A stretch of DNA of 64,000 bases, taken from contig NC_067283.1 in the NCBI RefSeq assembly GCF_020740795.1, positions 42,521,659 through 42,585,658 on the forward strand, in the 5' to 3' direction. Both the position numbers and the translations under genes were made by a program. The stretch comes from Apus apus (taxonomy: Eukaryota; Chordata; Aves; Apodiformes; Apodidae). The stretch's first letter is position 1. Every line of letters starts with the position of its first letter. Positions 1 through 12,575 of this stretch are shown piece after piece. A model generated the notes under the pieces. It made no database searches, was not told where the DNA came from, and saw only the letters and a list, made by a program, of their open reading frames with translations.

Positions 1-2309
1 CATACTACCTCAGGCAAGGATTTATCAGAGCTCAGAAGCTAAGGTTTGCGGGCCTTTTTAAATACGTGTATAGGAAATCTTTTTGGAATACTTGGTGTTG
101 AAGGAAAAAGTGATAATTATATTATTGCACTACTATTAACTCAGAACAAAGGTCATAGGTACCTAGCCACTGAAATTGCCTTCTTTTGACCAAGATCTAA
201 AATAAAAATGTAATTAGCAGAAAACTTTCAGAAGATTTTTTTCTTTTTTCCCACATGAGGAAATGCCTATACTTCTATTTCAGGGGGATATGTGACTGTA
301 GTTCTGTGTACCGCCAGGTCACATAGCACTAAACCTTTCTTCTGCCTTAACTGTGGGCACAGAACCTTAGGTCTGTTGACTTTGCTAGATGACACAAATC
401 AGAGTCTATGCTGGCTTCATGCTTTTGTAATAACTGTACAGAAACACCGCCTTCCCCCTAAAATTGGAGTGACCCAGATCATCCATACCCATCTGGCATG
501 AAGCCAGCAGGAGCAAAGCTAGCTTCCCAGAAATTTTCAGAGGAGTTTAACCACACCATGTGAGTGGGGTTGTTTTGTCCTGTGCCAGGGTGCTTTCCAT
601 CCAAGAGCTCTAATGTTTGATTTACTGTATCATCATGTTATAGCTTGTCCAAAGATCAAAAACCCTATTTGAAGCCCAGTAAAACGTTGAATATGGGACT
701 TACCTCTAGATTAAAACATCTAAACATAGGGTTCTACATGTGAGCTAGATTTCCTCACTCCCACTGTACTTGGTTGAGATCTGATTGATATAGTTAATAG
801 AATCCAAAAGCAATTCAACTCAAAAGTCTGTTCTGGCTCTTACAGCCAGCATGGTTAAGCACATTGTTTCTATGGCCAATTTTATACAAATGAATTATGC
901 ATCTGTCAACCCACTTCATTACTTTCAATTCCTAAACCCAAATGACCCATGCACAGCTGGATCAATCATACAGTTTTTTACAAGGCTAAAATTCACCTCT
1001 CTACATACTATAAGGGCCACTACTTCCACTTCATCTGTCTTTATAACAAAGCTCCACTTAAAAGCAAAAAAAATCCACACAAAGGACCTAAAATGACCTA
1101 AAAGCCTGAGATACTGAGCTGCCTACTGAAACATATACTGATTCTATACATCCTCTAGGCAGCTTTTGCTGCTGACTGATTTAAATTCCATACGGGAATC
1201 TCCCCCTACGCAAACTTCTCAAGGTCTCCATCCAGTAATTACACCTCATCACTAAAGCAAGGTTCAAGCATCCTCTCAGATATGACATTTAACTGCAAAT
1301 GGTTCACCCCTCAAGGAAAGTTTGGATGAAGATGCTAAAGATACTCCCTGCAGATCAGCTTAAAATCTTTTTAGCTTGGTTAATAGATTTCAGCCTGATT
1401 GTATCAGCTAACTGATTTGGGGAAAAAAATCTATTGTCTTAGGTTTAGCCTGTCTTACAACTGTCCTATAATTTGCTGGTAAAACTGAATCATCTGAGAC
1501 CAAGTCTTACCAGATGCAGCAGAGACTGGAAATAGGATGTTTTCCAGCTCAGCAATTGGTATAGACACTATCTGAATTATGCAGTCCCTTGTTAAGAAGT
1601 GTCAAGGATTAGCCAGAACTAAACATACTTGTGGGATTAGGGATTTATTTATATGGGGTCAATCAGGAAAGTGAGTTAACTAAAAATGTTACTTTAAAGA
1701 GAAGCTGTAAAACTGCATTAAACCCTAATGTGGATGTTCTCCTTTAGAATTACCTTTGAATGGTCTAACTTCACTGTAGAAGTAAATTGAATTAAATTAG
1801 GACTACTTGAATTCTGGATAAGATGGTCCTTGGGGGTTGCAATGACGTTTAACTGATCTACTTCTAAGTCACATCTTTAGTTGACTCACATTGATTTTCA
1901 TTAATTGCTCTGTGTAGATAAGTCCCACGTTCTGAAATAAGGAAATCCCACAAAAAAAGTGACTGCTAAATTAATGGCAGTAAAATATTTTTAAAACCAG
2001 TTGGACCAGAGCTTGCTTGTCTGCAAAGGCAAAAGTAATCACAATGGCTCTGGATCTGCATACTGAAGGACAAGATTTACTAACAGGCTCTCAGAAAATT
2101 CTTCCTGTAAAAACCCCCAAGTGCTGTTCCTTTCATACTTCCCACATTGAAAACTGCTTGCTCTGTAATTGTTGTTTAGCTAGTCTTACACCAAGATTGT
2201 AGATTTTAGGAAATTCCAACAATTTTGGAAGGCATTTAATCCAAGGTTGAGATTTCTAATTAAAGAGCTGTAAACTATTGACATAACAAGTGACTTTCTT
2301 TTCTCTCTC

Positions 2310-2327
2310 TTTTTTTTTTTTTTTTTT
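2310..2327 (+). repeat. T18 homopolymer
   Basis: Run of 18 T after a CT-rich tract; a second T-rich and TTC-rich tract follows at about 2357-2374. Confidence 0.9.
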
Positions 2328-5300
2328 CCATTCCAAGTTAAACTGCTGGAGGCAGGTTTTTTTTCTTCTTCTTCATTTCTGTAATCTGTGTAATCCATGG
2401 TTGACAACCTCTACTCAATTTCTTGTATGGTATTAGAAAGCCAATGGGACAAATGGCATTACTGACCTTTCTTCTTTATGGATGTCCAATATTCTATTTC
2501 CAGAGAGGAAAGAACTATATGGTTCTATAATATTATTGATATTCGAGTCAAATTATGCACCACTTTGTTGTAAATTCAGCTAATTTACCATTGTCACCCT
2601 TCTCTTATGCATGTAGAGCTCCTTCTGTGCTTTTAGTATCTATGGAACAAATGCTGTTATGGATACTCGTATTTGGGATGTGCATAAGACCTCATACCTT
2701 CATACAATGTTTCCTTTTCCTTAAGAACATGCATTTTAATTTTTCACACCAGCATTATAAATAGATTTTCCTTACAAAGAAAGAGAAAAGCTTCTTGAGT
2801 TCCTCATGACGTGCACTAATGAGCATTGTATCATTGTAGATGAGTTGTAGTTATTGCTGTTCAGAGAATAACTATTTACTTAGAGGTGAAAAAAAGGCTG
2901 GAACCAAGCTAAAAGATGCTGAACCATTGGTTCTAATCCTTTTGTCTTCACCACTGTCAGTAAGTAAGGGTAAAAGCATCCATATTATGCCCCTAAAGAG
3001 GCAAACTCAAAAGATTTTCCTTGTGCATAGGATAACCTGTGAAGGTCTGACCTCTGTTGATAGTAGCAAACACATGTTTAGATTAAAATGTACGTCCTAA
3101 AATAGCCTGCTTTTGAACACATGCACCTACCAGGATGTAATGTCTAATTTAGGCCTTTTGGGAGGCTTACTATTTTCAGATCATATTTTACTGATATCTT
3201 AGTACAGTTGCAGAAATAAAGTGCAGCATGTTGATTTAGTAGCAACTATGTTTCAAAAAATTCAAGATTGCTACAGTGTTTTCTCCTCACTTCAAAGAAT
3301 AAAAGAAAAAGGGACTGCACCAAAACACAAGGTCATTTCATTATTGCGATTAATTACGACTGAAACACCATTGGTGCTAGTAGGGCTATTAAAGGAGCAG
3401 AACAAAAACTAAAAAATTGTAATGGAAGTTGTAGTAAGGCTTAGCTTACCACCTTTACCATTTTCCGTTATGGAATTAAGGTTTCAGCATTTTGATTAAT
3501 AACTCCTGATGTTTTACCCACTGCATCATTGTTTTCAAAAGAAAGGAAACACAACTCACATATTTTAAATAACTGAACAAACCAACAAAAGTGGGGGGGG
3601 TTGCATTTATGAACAAGGTAGAGAATGTAATCTGTTTCTGAACTTTCTGGAAAACACAAGGGGCTAAAATCAGAGGTTAAGGGGAGAAAAGTATGTCAGC
3701 TTTAAAACTGAAGATGAAGCCAATTTAACCTGGACTTCCATAGTGTTTGTGAAATGTTAACATCTAAGCAGACCTATAAATGAAATAAACATCCCTACTT
3801 CTCAATTATTCTGAGATGACGGGGGTTGCAGAACTTCAGAGAGCATGGTTCTGTGTTTCTGGTATGCTGTTGCCCAACAGAATACCCTGATTTTATTTTC
3901 CAATCCCTTACTTCTTTTCTGGGGCTCTGAACTAGTAATGGCTTAAGCACATTTCTAAATCCTTCTGATTCTAAAACTTTTTCTAAAAATTTTTCAGAAC
4001 TGCAATTGTCTTTTTGCTATGAGTTTGTGCAGACTCTTCCATGACAAATATAACAAAATTGCAAAAGCCTGCCTGATTCAGCAAAAAAAAAACCTCACCC
4101 TGCTTTCTGCTGACTTAATGAGCTCATGAGTGTTTGAACAAGTAACAGTGACTATAAAAAAGTTGCTGGACCATGGGGCAGTAGAGAGGGCAGGACAGAA
4201 AGCAGGGGAGAACAGAATCCAAAATCCTCCTTTCAGCAGTAGCAAACTATTAAATAGGCTCAGAGACCTCATCTTTTTGCAAGTTTACAGACCTAATGGT
4301 AATATCTGAAAATAGGCAAGTCTTGTGCCTTTTACTCTTCCCTTGCTTCCAAGGCAGCACAGTTCTGCTACATGTGTAAAAAGACCTGTTAAAACTTGCA
4401 AGATTTACTAAAACGTTTGTTTTTTTTTTTCACTGTTCAAGTATTTCTAGTAGCTCCAGTGTATTGAACAGACTTAGTTAATAATAGCCCTGATGCTTTC
4501 TCATGCCAGACAAAGTATTAAGTCTCCAGACAAGACATTTTTATGAGTTTTCAAAAAGCAAAGTCTTTTGCTATAAAAATGAAAATAATTTCTTTTCCAT
4601 TTTCATCCAATCAAAAAACAGCTAGTGCAGTTAAACCTGAGTCCTTTCCAAGTACCTTCTTTTGACTACACATCACTCTCCAACAGTTAAAAGAGAAAAG
4701 TTTTCATTTATAAAAGTCAACATTAAAAGCTTTCAATAAAAAATATTTTACAACTTCAACTGTGCAACTGCTACTACTGGAAGATTATATTCTCAAGATG
4801 CACAACAAAGTATTTGGGGGAAGAGATGCAGAAATTTGTCTGGATTTTTCAGTCAGTAATTATCAACATGCACAGGCAGACTTTCCTGGAATGTACTTAA
4901 AACACAGCAAAGAAAAACTGTTGCCCTTTTCTATCTATATTTAAATTAGACCTTTGTTCAAAAGCCCATTTCAGATCAGAATTTTTTTGCTTAAACCAAC
5001 ATTGGAAGAGATGAACTACTTAAAAAAACAATTCCCCCAACTGAAAAAGAGGATTATTCAATTTTATTTTCTGTCCAGTTTTGATTAAAACTCAGTGATA
5101 AAAACCCTCATATGCTATCCAACATAATAAAATTATATATAAGCAGCATCTGAAGAAATCCTAAAGAAAACTCCTGCCATTTTTCAATGCATGTTAAATA
5201 TTATACACCAAACTCATCAGTCTTCCACTGTGAAATAATACAAGTACTACAAGGTCCCATGTGACAGTCTTTCATGCTGTCTTCTGCCCTTTTCCCGGAC

Positions 5301-5472
5301 TAGAAATACTCGCATGAAAGGTTCTTTTACAAAATTCATCATAAATTGATAAAATTGATGGTATTTTCATTCTGAATGTTACATCTACACACCCACAAAT
5401 ACACTAGTGGATTTTTATGTGATTTTATTTAAGCAGTTAAATCTTACCACTGATTGGAGAAAGGAAAGCAGA

Positions 5473-5495
5473 TGTGTGTGTGTGTGTGTGTGTGT
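5473..5495 (+). repeat. (TG)11 microsatellite
   Basis: Uninterrupted dinucleotide run followed by ATGTAGG. Confidence 0.95.
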
Positions 5496-7950
5496 ATGTA
5501 GGAACTGTAAGTGTAGGAGGGAAAGAAAGCAGAACCAAATGTGAACTCATGCATAGAAAAGATGGTGGTAGCAAGTAGGGGGTTTAACATAAGGTGTAAC
5601 ACTGGTCTTCATTTTAACATTATTTTGGACTGGTAAATTCATCACACTTCTACGACTAAGATTCTTCAGCCATTGGCAAGCATGCATGGGAATGTAAGAA
5701 TAGAAGAATGGTAGGAAGGGACTAAAATTAGAGAGAATGCATAGATAAATCAGCAGATAACAAGCAGGAACATAGAGATGATTGATGGACAAAATGTGAG
5801 AAGGAAAAGCAGAGTGGCTAGAGACTCCCTAGAGTCTGTAGAGACTGAGCTATGCAGCAGTGGGACGGTGGCTGCAAGGTGGGTGGAGCATATGCTGGGT
5901 ATGGTATGAAACAGCTGGAGACTGAAAGAGAGAATGCACATATGAGGAATGCCATCTTACTCAAATGCAGATGCCCTGTCCATTACCTCCTGTGTTCCCA
6001 CTTTCAGAGTAATAATTGATTCCCTGTTGAAGGTAACAGAAGAGGCAGGCAACAAAGAATTCAAAGATCAACAATTATGGATACTTCCTGAAGGCTAGCT
6101 GTTAAAGGTCTTCTGTCTCAGCTTATCTCTAAAACAGAGATACAATATCTAGCTAGCCTACAGAAGATATCAAGCTGTTGGCAGCAAAGCTCTTTTCAAT
6201 ACATGGGGTATTATAAATGTGTTAAATACTATTGTTAATGCTTCTAAGAAAAAAAACAATAAAATATTGAACAAAGGAGAAGACACTGTAATATTGTTAC
6301 ATCCTGCTTGAAAAAACATCTTTTTTCTGTCAATAGTAACAAAAACGTACTACAAAAATGGAAACTTGTTAAAATAAATCTCAAGTAATCTAAGGAAGAT
6401 ATAAGTGATTTAAGAAATTGGCATTGGTTCGCTTGACTGCTTTTATGCTAAATGACTTGGGGACTGGACTGAATGCTCTCTGGACTGTTGTAAGATTCTC
6501 TGTTAAGGTTGTTTTGTCTAAATTCATTGTTCTGTCAGAATTTGGTCATTTATGCATCTGTTGTGGAGAGAAATCAAATACTATAAGCTCTCAAGGCAGT
6601 GATGTAACTCCTGTATTGTAATTTTTTTTTCAGTTTGAAGCCACCACAGATCATTTAGATGTTGCAAATCTCTTTATTCCCTCCACAGGAGTCTGGACAT
6701 ACTGACCTTTCTTGACACTACACAACCTTGAGTGGAATAAATATGCTGGTTTGCTACAAGGCAGCATAACTTGGGTGTATATATCCAAGCTGACTTAAAT
6801 AACCTGTTTGGTGACTGACAAAAGTACATTCCTAAGCAAGATGAGTCTCAGTAAATACTGTTAAAGCATAAATGCATCAAACAGACAAAATGCTCCAGGC
6901 CCCTGCCTGGCTATGCTATGCTTGGTACCCCAGCCAGCAGTTTTAAAGCCAGCACAGGTGTATTGTGAGGAGCTATAGCTGCATTGCTATATTGCAGCAC
7001 AGATATATGATATGAGAGATGACCATAGATAATCATCAGCTTTAAAAATTAAAAATGCTGAGGATGAGAGCAGGAAAGAGACAAAGACATTTTTAAAGGA
7101 AATAAGATTTTACTTTCTGGAAATGGCCATTTGGATGTAAAACCTGATTAATGATATTTTAGTAAAGTTTTTAACATCTAATCACATTTGTTCAGGGTGG
7201 TTTTGGCTCCCACCAGTGCTGGTTATCCAGTAAATTCCTAACCAGTGAAATGCATGACATTTCCTCAGTCATGTGAAGCGTTGGTGGGAAGATTTCTTGC
7301 AAGAAACTGATCCTAGTCCAAGAGGTTCTTCTCAGGAATGCCACACAAATTTTGAAGATTTCTGTTTTTAGTTTCCTGGGCAACAAGCTTGCTCATTTGC
7401 TTATTATGCGCAGCAACTTCAACAAGCAAAAGTAGTAAAAGCCTATTAAGATGGGAGTAATACTTTCTTAAGGATCCTTTTTTAACTTCACTTCCTGTTT
7501 TCATTTTCTTTAAGCAAAATATCCCCACAGGCATCCTATGTATAAAACTAAAGTCCTTAGAAAATTATCTAGTAAAATGTCTAATCCAACTTACTTTTAA
7601 AGTCATTGAGTACTTCAAAGATTTTAGTATGGGTATAAGTCCCATCGATATGTTTGTGAAGGGAGGGGAGCAAGTCTGTTTCTTAAGGCCTTTATCATTA
7701 TAGAGGCAAAACATTAGGAACTTGCTATGTATAATTAAGGGATGAAGGCCACAGGAGTTTCAAATCCCTTTTTTGCTTATGAAGTGGTAATGTTTTTTTC
7801 ATTAAGATACAATTCATTAAGGAACTTAAGCCTGCCAAACTGTAACCATGAATTATTCTATTACCAAGACCAGAAATATTGCAAGCCCTTAATCTATTTG
7901 GATTCTAGCTATTCAGAAAATGAATAAAAGTTTTAATTTAAAACTTTTAA

Positions 7951-7986
7951 TGTGTATATATAAATATATATACACACACACACACA
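7951..7986 (+). repeat. Compound (TA)n/(CA)n microsatellite
   Basis: Imperfect TA units passing into about eight CA units. Confidence 0.9.
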
Positions 7987-8600
7987 ATTTTTAAATTAGA
8001 GAGAATATTATCTTTAGTTTTATATTAACTGATTTAGCAAGGTATATTTTTAGGGTTATTTACTTAAACTGATCTGTTTCCAGTTGAGATTTCTATTAAT
8101 CATCCTCTCATTGTACACTCTTAAACAGCACATCTTTGTTATCACAGAGTTGTGTCAAAGAGGTGATGAATCATTGTATTCATAGGCAAATAGATGTGCT
8201 ACTATGTTTTAAACCACCAGAAATTACTTCCGTTGCATCATCTAACAGGAACAGTAACAGTTTCATTAAAGGGTGAAACAAAATGAAAGTGAATGTTATC
8301 TTTTCGTGCCTCTATAATGTTCTTTACTTGATCTTTAATCTTTCAGAGAGATTAAAAGAACAAAACCTGTGCAATTCGTTTCAATGATAACATTGTTTGT
8401 TCAGAAGGAATGCCTATAAAGATCTACAGTGCTTGGTAGCAACAATTATTTAGGACAGTAGCAAAGACATGTAGTCATGACTTTAAAATAAAGAGATATA
8501 ACTTAGAAATCTCATTTTGCTTATTCTTTTGTTTACCTGTCATTGCAATTAGCTGTACATTAAATGGCTGTCATAAGAAGTCATGGTAATAGAAGAAGCC

Positions 8601-8616
8601 TTTTTTTTTTTTTTTT
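8601..8616 (+). repeat. T16 homopolymer
   Basis: Run of 16 T. Confidence 0.9.
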
Positions 8617-8921
8617 AGTCAGGATATATTTGAAGGAATTTGTTTCAATAGTCTATTCTCTCTTACTCTGCAGGGGGTGGGGGAAGGTACAGCCTTATTG
8701 CAACAAAACTTAAAGGAAAACATAATTGCAAAATCTCAACGTTTGCTGAGGCACTTAGGTATATATATAGCACTGAAATGGAAAATACTTCTTTTTTTTT
8801 TCTCCACCTAGCCCAGAAAAGACCAGATCACAAATAGCTATCCTTTAAAATACATCAATACCCACCTACCTATCTATACATGTACGTTAAATATAAAGTA
8901 AAATATAAGAAGTTATTCAAT

Positions 8922-9085
8922 AACTTCCCTAGAGACATGATCAAAATCCTGTTATTCATAGAGATATTTAAAACTGAATTGCATAAACCACTGGAAAAGT
9001 TTAGGGTAGAGAACCTTTTTGCAGTGGCAAGGTGATGGTCTACATAGCTAATAGGTCTTTCCTAGCTCTAGATTTCATGATTCTT
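8922..9085 (+). mobile_element. Old CR1 LINE 3'-end remnant
   Basis: Degenerate match to the CR1 3' region in sense orientation: an AGATATTTAAAACTGAATT-like segment, then GGTGATGGTCTACAT and a terminal block ending AGGTCTTTCCTAGCTCTAGA followed by TTTCATGATTCTTG, which recalls the CR1 tail ending in ATTCTATGATTCT. Much more diverged than the intronic copies, so probably older. Confidence 0.6.
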
Positions 9086-11862
9086 GTAGCACATGAAGAT
9101 GACCAATGACTTTTATTAAAACAAAAACAAAACAAACAAAAAAACCCACATTTTTGACAACCACAGCATCTTATGAAAACTCTCTCCATTATTCTGGAAG
9201 ATGAGTCTGACAAGTCCACTGAGGGTTTTGAAATCGCTATCAAATCAATCATTTAGATACACGCACCATTTCACAAGTACTGTTTCATACTTAGATTCTA
9301 AAATGCTACACTTTCTGACATGTTTATATTTTATTGTGGTCCAACACAACTTGCATGCCCAGAGCAAAGTCATACAGCAAAGTCCTACAGGTAAAGAATG
9401 TGCAATAAGTATTTAAAACAAATTTGAGCTATAAATCTCCTAGTCAAGTTAGAGATGACCGATCAAATTAGTGATAATTCCTGAAACAACACCACAGTCT
9501 GGACTCTTCCCAGCCTAACTTGAGATATTTGACAAAATACCTAAAATTAGCTTTGTCACTTTGAGCTTCACCTACAGCCACTTACGATAAAGTTGCTCTG
9601 TCATGCCACACAGGCCACCTACTCTCCAAATGATGACAAGAGACCAAACAAGGGAGCCTCAGTTATGGATCCCTGCCCCAAATGGGAGTGCAGTCTGAGA
9701 AACTCCTTGAGCCAAATTGCAAACCATTCCTTGAAAACATTAGCAGATGCTGCTCTGCATGATCTCAGCTACTCACCTACTACAGCTGTGCCTGACCCCA
9801 CAGTGATGGGCAGCCCAAGCTACTGCCTTCTCTGCACAGGGAGTACAAAGGTCATATGCTGGAACCACGCCGAGTTTCCTGTAGGACAGAAAGAATAGTA
9901 CCTGGACAGTACACTGGCTATGCCTATCAGCTACAGTTGGGTGAGCCTTGAGTAACTCTGTGTTCTTCACATGCTTATCTCCCTCAGCATACATGCCATG
10001 CCCCTTCCTGAGAACACGTACAGCCTCAGCACCAAAAATAAAAATTTGAGATCCACTTCCATGGACTGATTCTTCCAAAACAAGTTATAATAATTCTCAC
10101 TGACAACAGTGGCTTAATCCAGTTTGCAGTTTGATAATACAGTTTCTTGAACACAATGACTAGTATTATACTGGACTGGAGTAGGAAGGCAGGTAATTAT
10201 TTTTGCTTTCTCTGTGCTCATGTAACAGTACAGAACAGTGCACAATCCAGCCCTTAGGCTGCTGAAAAGTATCTTATTACTGTCCAGCATTTTATAAATT
10301 CTTAATATAATAGTAATATAAATATATAGCATGATACAATTATCAAATGCTACTTTGGAGGAGGGAGGGAAAGGAAAGATATTTATGGCATACTTCTCGC
10401 ATCTGAGTTGCTAAACAGCAGAATTTATTAAAACTGTACAAAAGGGAAATGTACGTATAGAAAGCAATAATATTTCCACCAAATCTGGGAACACCATTCA
10501 TCTATTTAGATTTATTTTTCTTTGCATGAATTAACTTCTCTAGGGACTTGATTCAGCAAAACACTTCAGCATAAGATCAGCTCTATCCACTTTAATGGGG
10601 CTGTTCACATGCTTATGGAGAAATACTAGCTTAAGTGCTCAACTTAAGGCTCAGACATTCCAACAATTTTAAAATTACAGTCTTCAAATAAAAGATGCTA
10701 AAATAGATTTTATAGAAATGGATCTTATAAAAGTAGTACTAACTTGCAGGCAACTTCCGTCCCATCTAGAATCTGCAGGAATGTTCTCAACTCATCCGTT
10801 GCTAGAGAGAATCTTCAAATCTGTCTCTTTTGTTATATACAGACATATAACCAAACTACACATTTCCAAGGCAACTTGATCTCTAGAAGGAGCACAGAAA
10901 TTCCGTGGGTTTGTTTTTTGTTTGTTTTGTTTGTTGTTGTTTTCTAAATCACAATTCTTCTGTTAATTTTTTTAGAGAAAAATCAGATTTGAAACAACAT
11001 ACCTAGAAAACTGTTGAAACAATATACACAGGAAAACATCAAGAAAGATGCTTTCCTGAGCCAATACCTAAACCAAAGTGCTTCTCCAAGAAGATATCAC
11101 TGTGATCCTGATTAATAGTCAGCAGCACCTTCCTGGCTTCTAGAAAGGGCATATACAAAAGACAAGTCTAACACATATGTTACCTGAAGTGTGCTCTGGC
11201 AGTGCTTCACCTAATCTAGATGGAAACCTTCACAGGAAGAAATCTACAGATTTTTCTTTCCTCATAGCCACCATTGTTCTGTCACAGATTCAGCACAGGC
11301 AGAATCTAAGCAACTCTATCTTCAAAAGAATTTCAAAGTTCACAGAGAGAAATGCTCAACTTTATTACTGTAGGCAAGATGCTTAGATTAACCAGGTAGC
11401 TAAGTACCAAGAATGCTGCTTCTGATTAGGATTTCATATGTGGTCCTTAAGGCACAGGCATTTTTCTTCTTCCTCCATCAAAGGATTAAAGTTTAGGATT
11501 TGAAACATTTTTACATTTCTCTACTACTGAAGCAAAGACTTCCACAACCACCATCATAGTTTTCTTCCTTTTTTGCTTCAGGTATCACAATCCATATTCT
11601 TGCAACACAGCGAAAGTGCAGGATATTTAGGACTATTTCATATTACTGGTTTAAGGATAGAAGTCCATCTCCCATCAAACCAAGACATCTGTCAATCTGC
11701 AGCACTCTTCTTCAGAACCATAATAAATCTAGATTTTACTAGTTTTAGGAACAGACATTCAAAACAGTCTTATACAGTGTCACATCCTTACAGTTCTTTT
11801 ACTCTATGTGTCAATCCTATACATCAGCAGACAGGGCTGGGGCAGCTCCTTGCTCACAGCAG
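9086..11862. other. Intergenic, no gene seen
   Basis: Two overlapping 101-codon frames on opposite strands (9593-9898 plus, 9773-10078 minus) lie in a slightly GC-richer patch. Neither has a recognisable domain or a splice or gene context. AAAC/TTTG-type simple repeats lie near 9118-9148 and 10913-10943. Confidence 0.6.
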
Positions 11863-11867
11863 GACAC

Positions 11868-12570
11868 TGTCCTGGTTTGAGCCAGGATGAAGCCAATTTT
11901 CCTTTTACTGATTTTTTTAATATATTTTTTTTTTCTTCAGTAAGCTTTCTTTTAACTAGTAGCAGAGCGTTCCAGCTAGGAATGATAGCAAATGGTGAAA
12001 TGTTTTTCTAACTGCTGGGTCTTCAAGGTCACACCTTCACTCTGCCTGCTCAGACGCTACAGGGAGATCTACTCAGCCTCCTGTAGGAGACTGAGTTAGG
12101 CAGCAAAATTGGCCAGAGGTATTCCATTCCATATATCTACGTAAGCTCAGAGGAAGGTCAGAGATGACAGAAGACAGCTTCCTTCCTGCTTCTTACGTCC
12201 ATGGCTGGCGTCCAGGAAGGACTCCGTCCATCCATCACTGTCAACCCCCAGCCTGTGCATCTCCTGACCCTCATCACTCTGCTCTCTCTCCAGCACCAGT
12301 CTGGAACTTTTTGGGACTGTTGGCAGCTAAGGAGAGTGCTGTGGGTGTTGCTGGGGGTGGGGGGGAGGCAATAGGGGTTTAGTACATTTCCTGAACACAT
12401 TTGTATATAATTGTATATATTTTCTTATATCATTAGTGTTTAATTAAAGCTGTGTAGTTTAGTTTCCAATCCAGCCAAGTCTCTCTCTTTTTCTCTCTCT
12501 CCTTCCCTACCTGGGTGGGAGGGGAAGGGGATTGAGAGCATTGTTGCCAAATCTGAGTCAAACAGTGACA
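11868..12570 (+). mobile_element. Solo LTR of an avian endogenous retrovirus, flanked by 5-bp target duplication
   Basis: Starts TGTCCTGGTTTGAGCC and ends TCAAACAGTGACA, giving imperfect inverted ends with TG...CA termini. The 703-bp element is flanked by GACAC at 11863-11867 and GACAC at 12571-12575, a perfect 5-bp duplication. Inside are a stretch that reads like the family's TTGGCCAGAGGTATTCCATTCCATAT box (near 12,111-12,136), a pyrimidine/G-rich 3' part, TATA-like runs (about 12402-12420) and an ATTAAA polyadenylation-type signal at 12443-12448. No internal retroviral genes lie next to it, so recombination between two LTRs most likely removed the provirus. A 5-bp duplication fits ERV1 or ERVL-type integrases; the class is not proven. 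Confidence 0.85.
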
Positions 12571-12575
12571 GACAC

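Larger units (their letters stand above)
1..8921. other. Intergenic, AT-rich, no gene seen
   Basis: Open frames are all under 90 codons, show no recognisable domain and lie on both strands at the density expected by chance. It contains homopolymer tracts and the TG and TA/CA microsatellites. I see no tRNA, rRNA or mobile element here. Confidence 0.7.
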
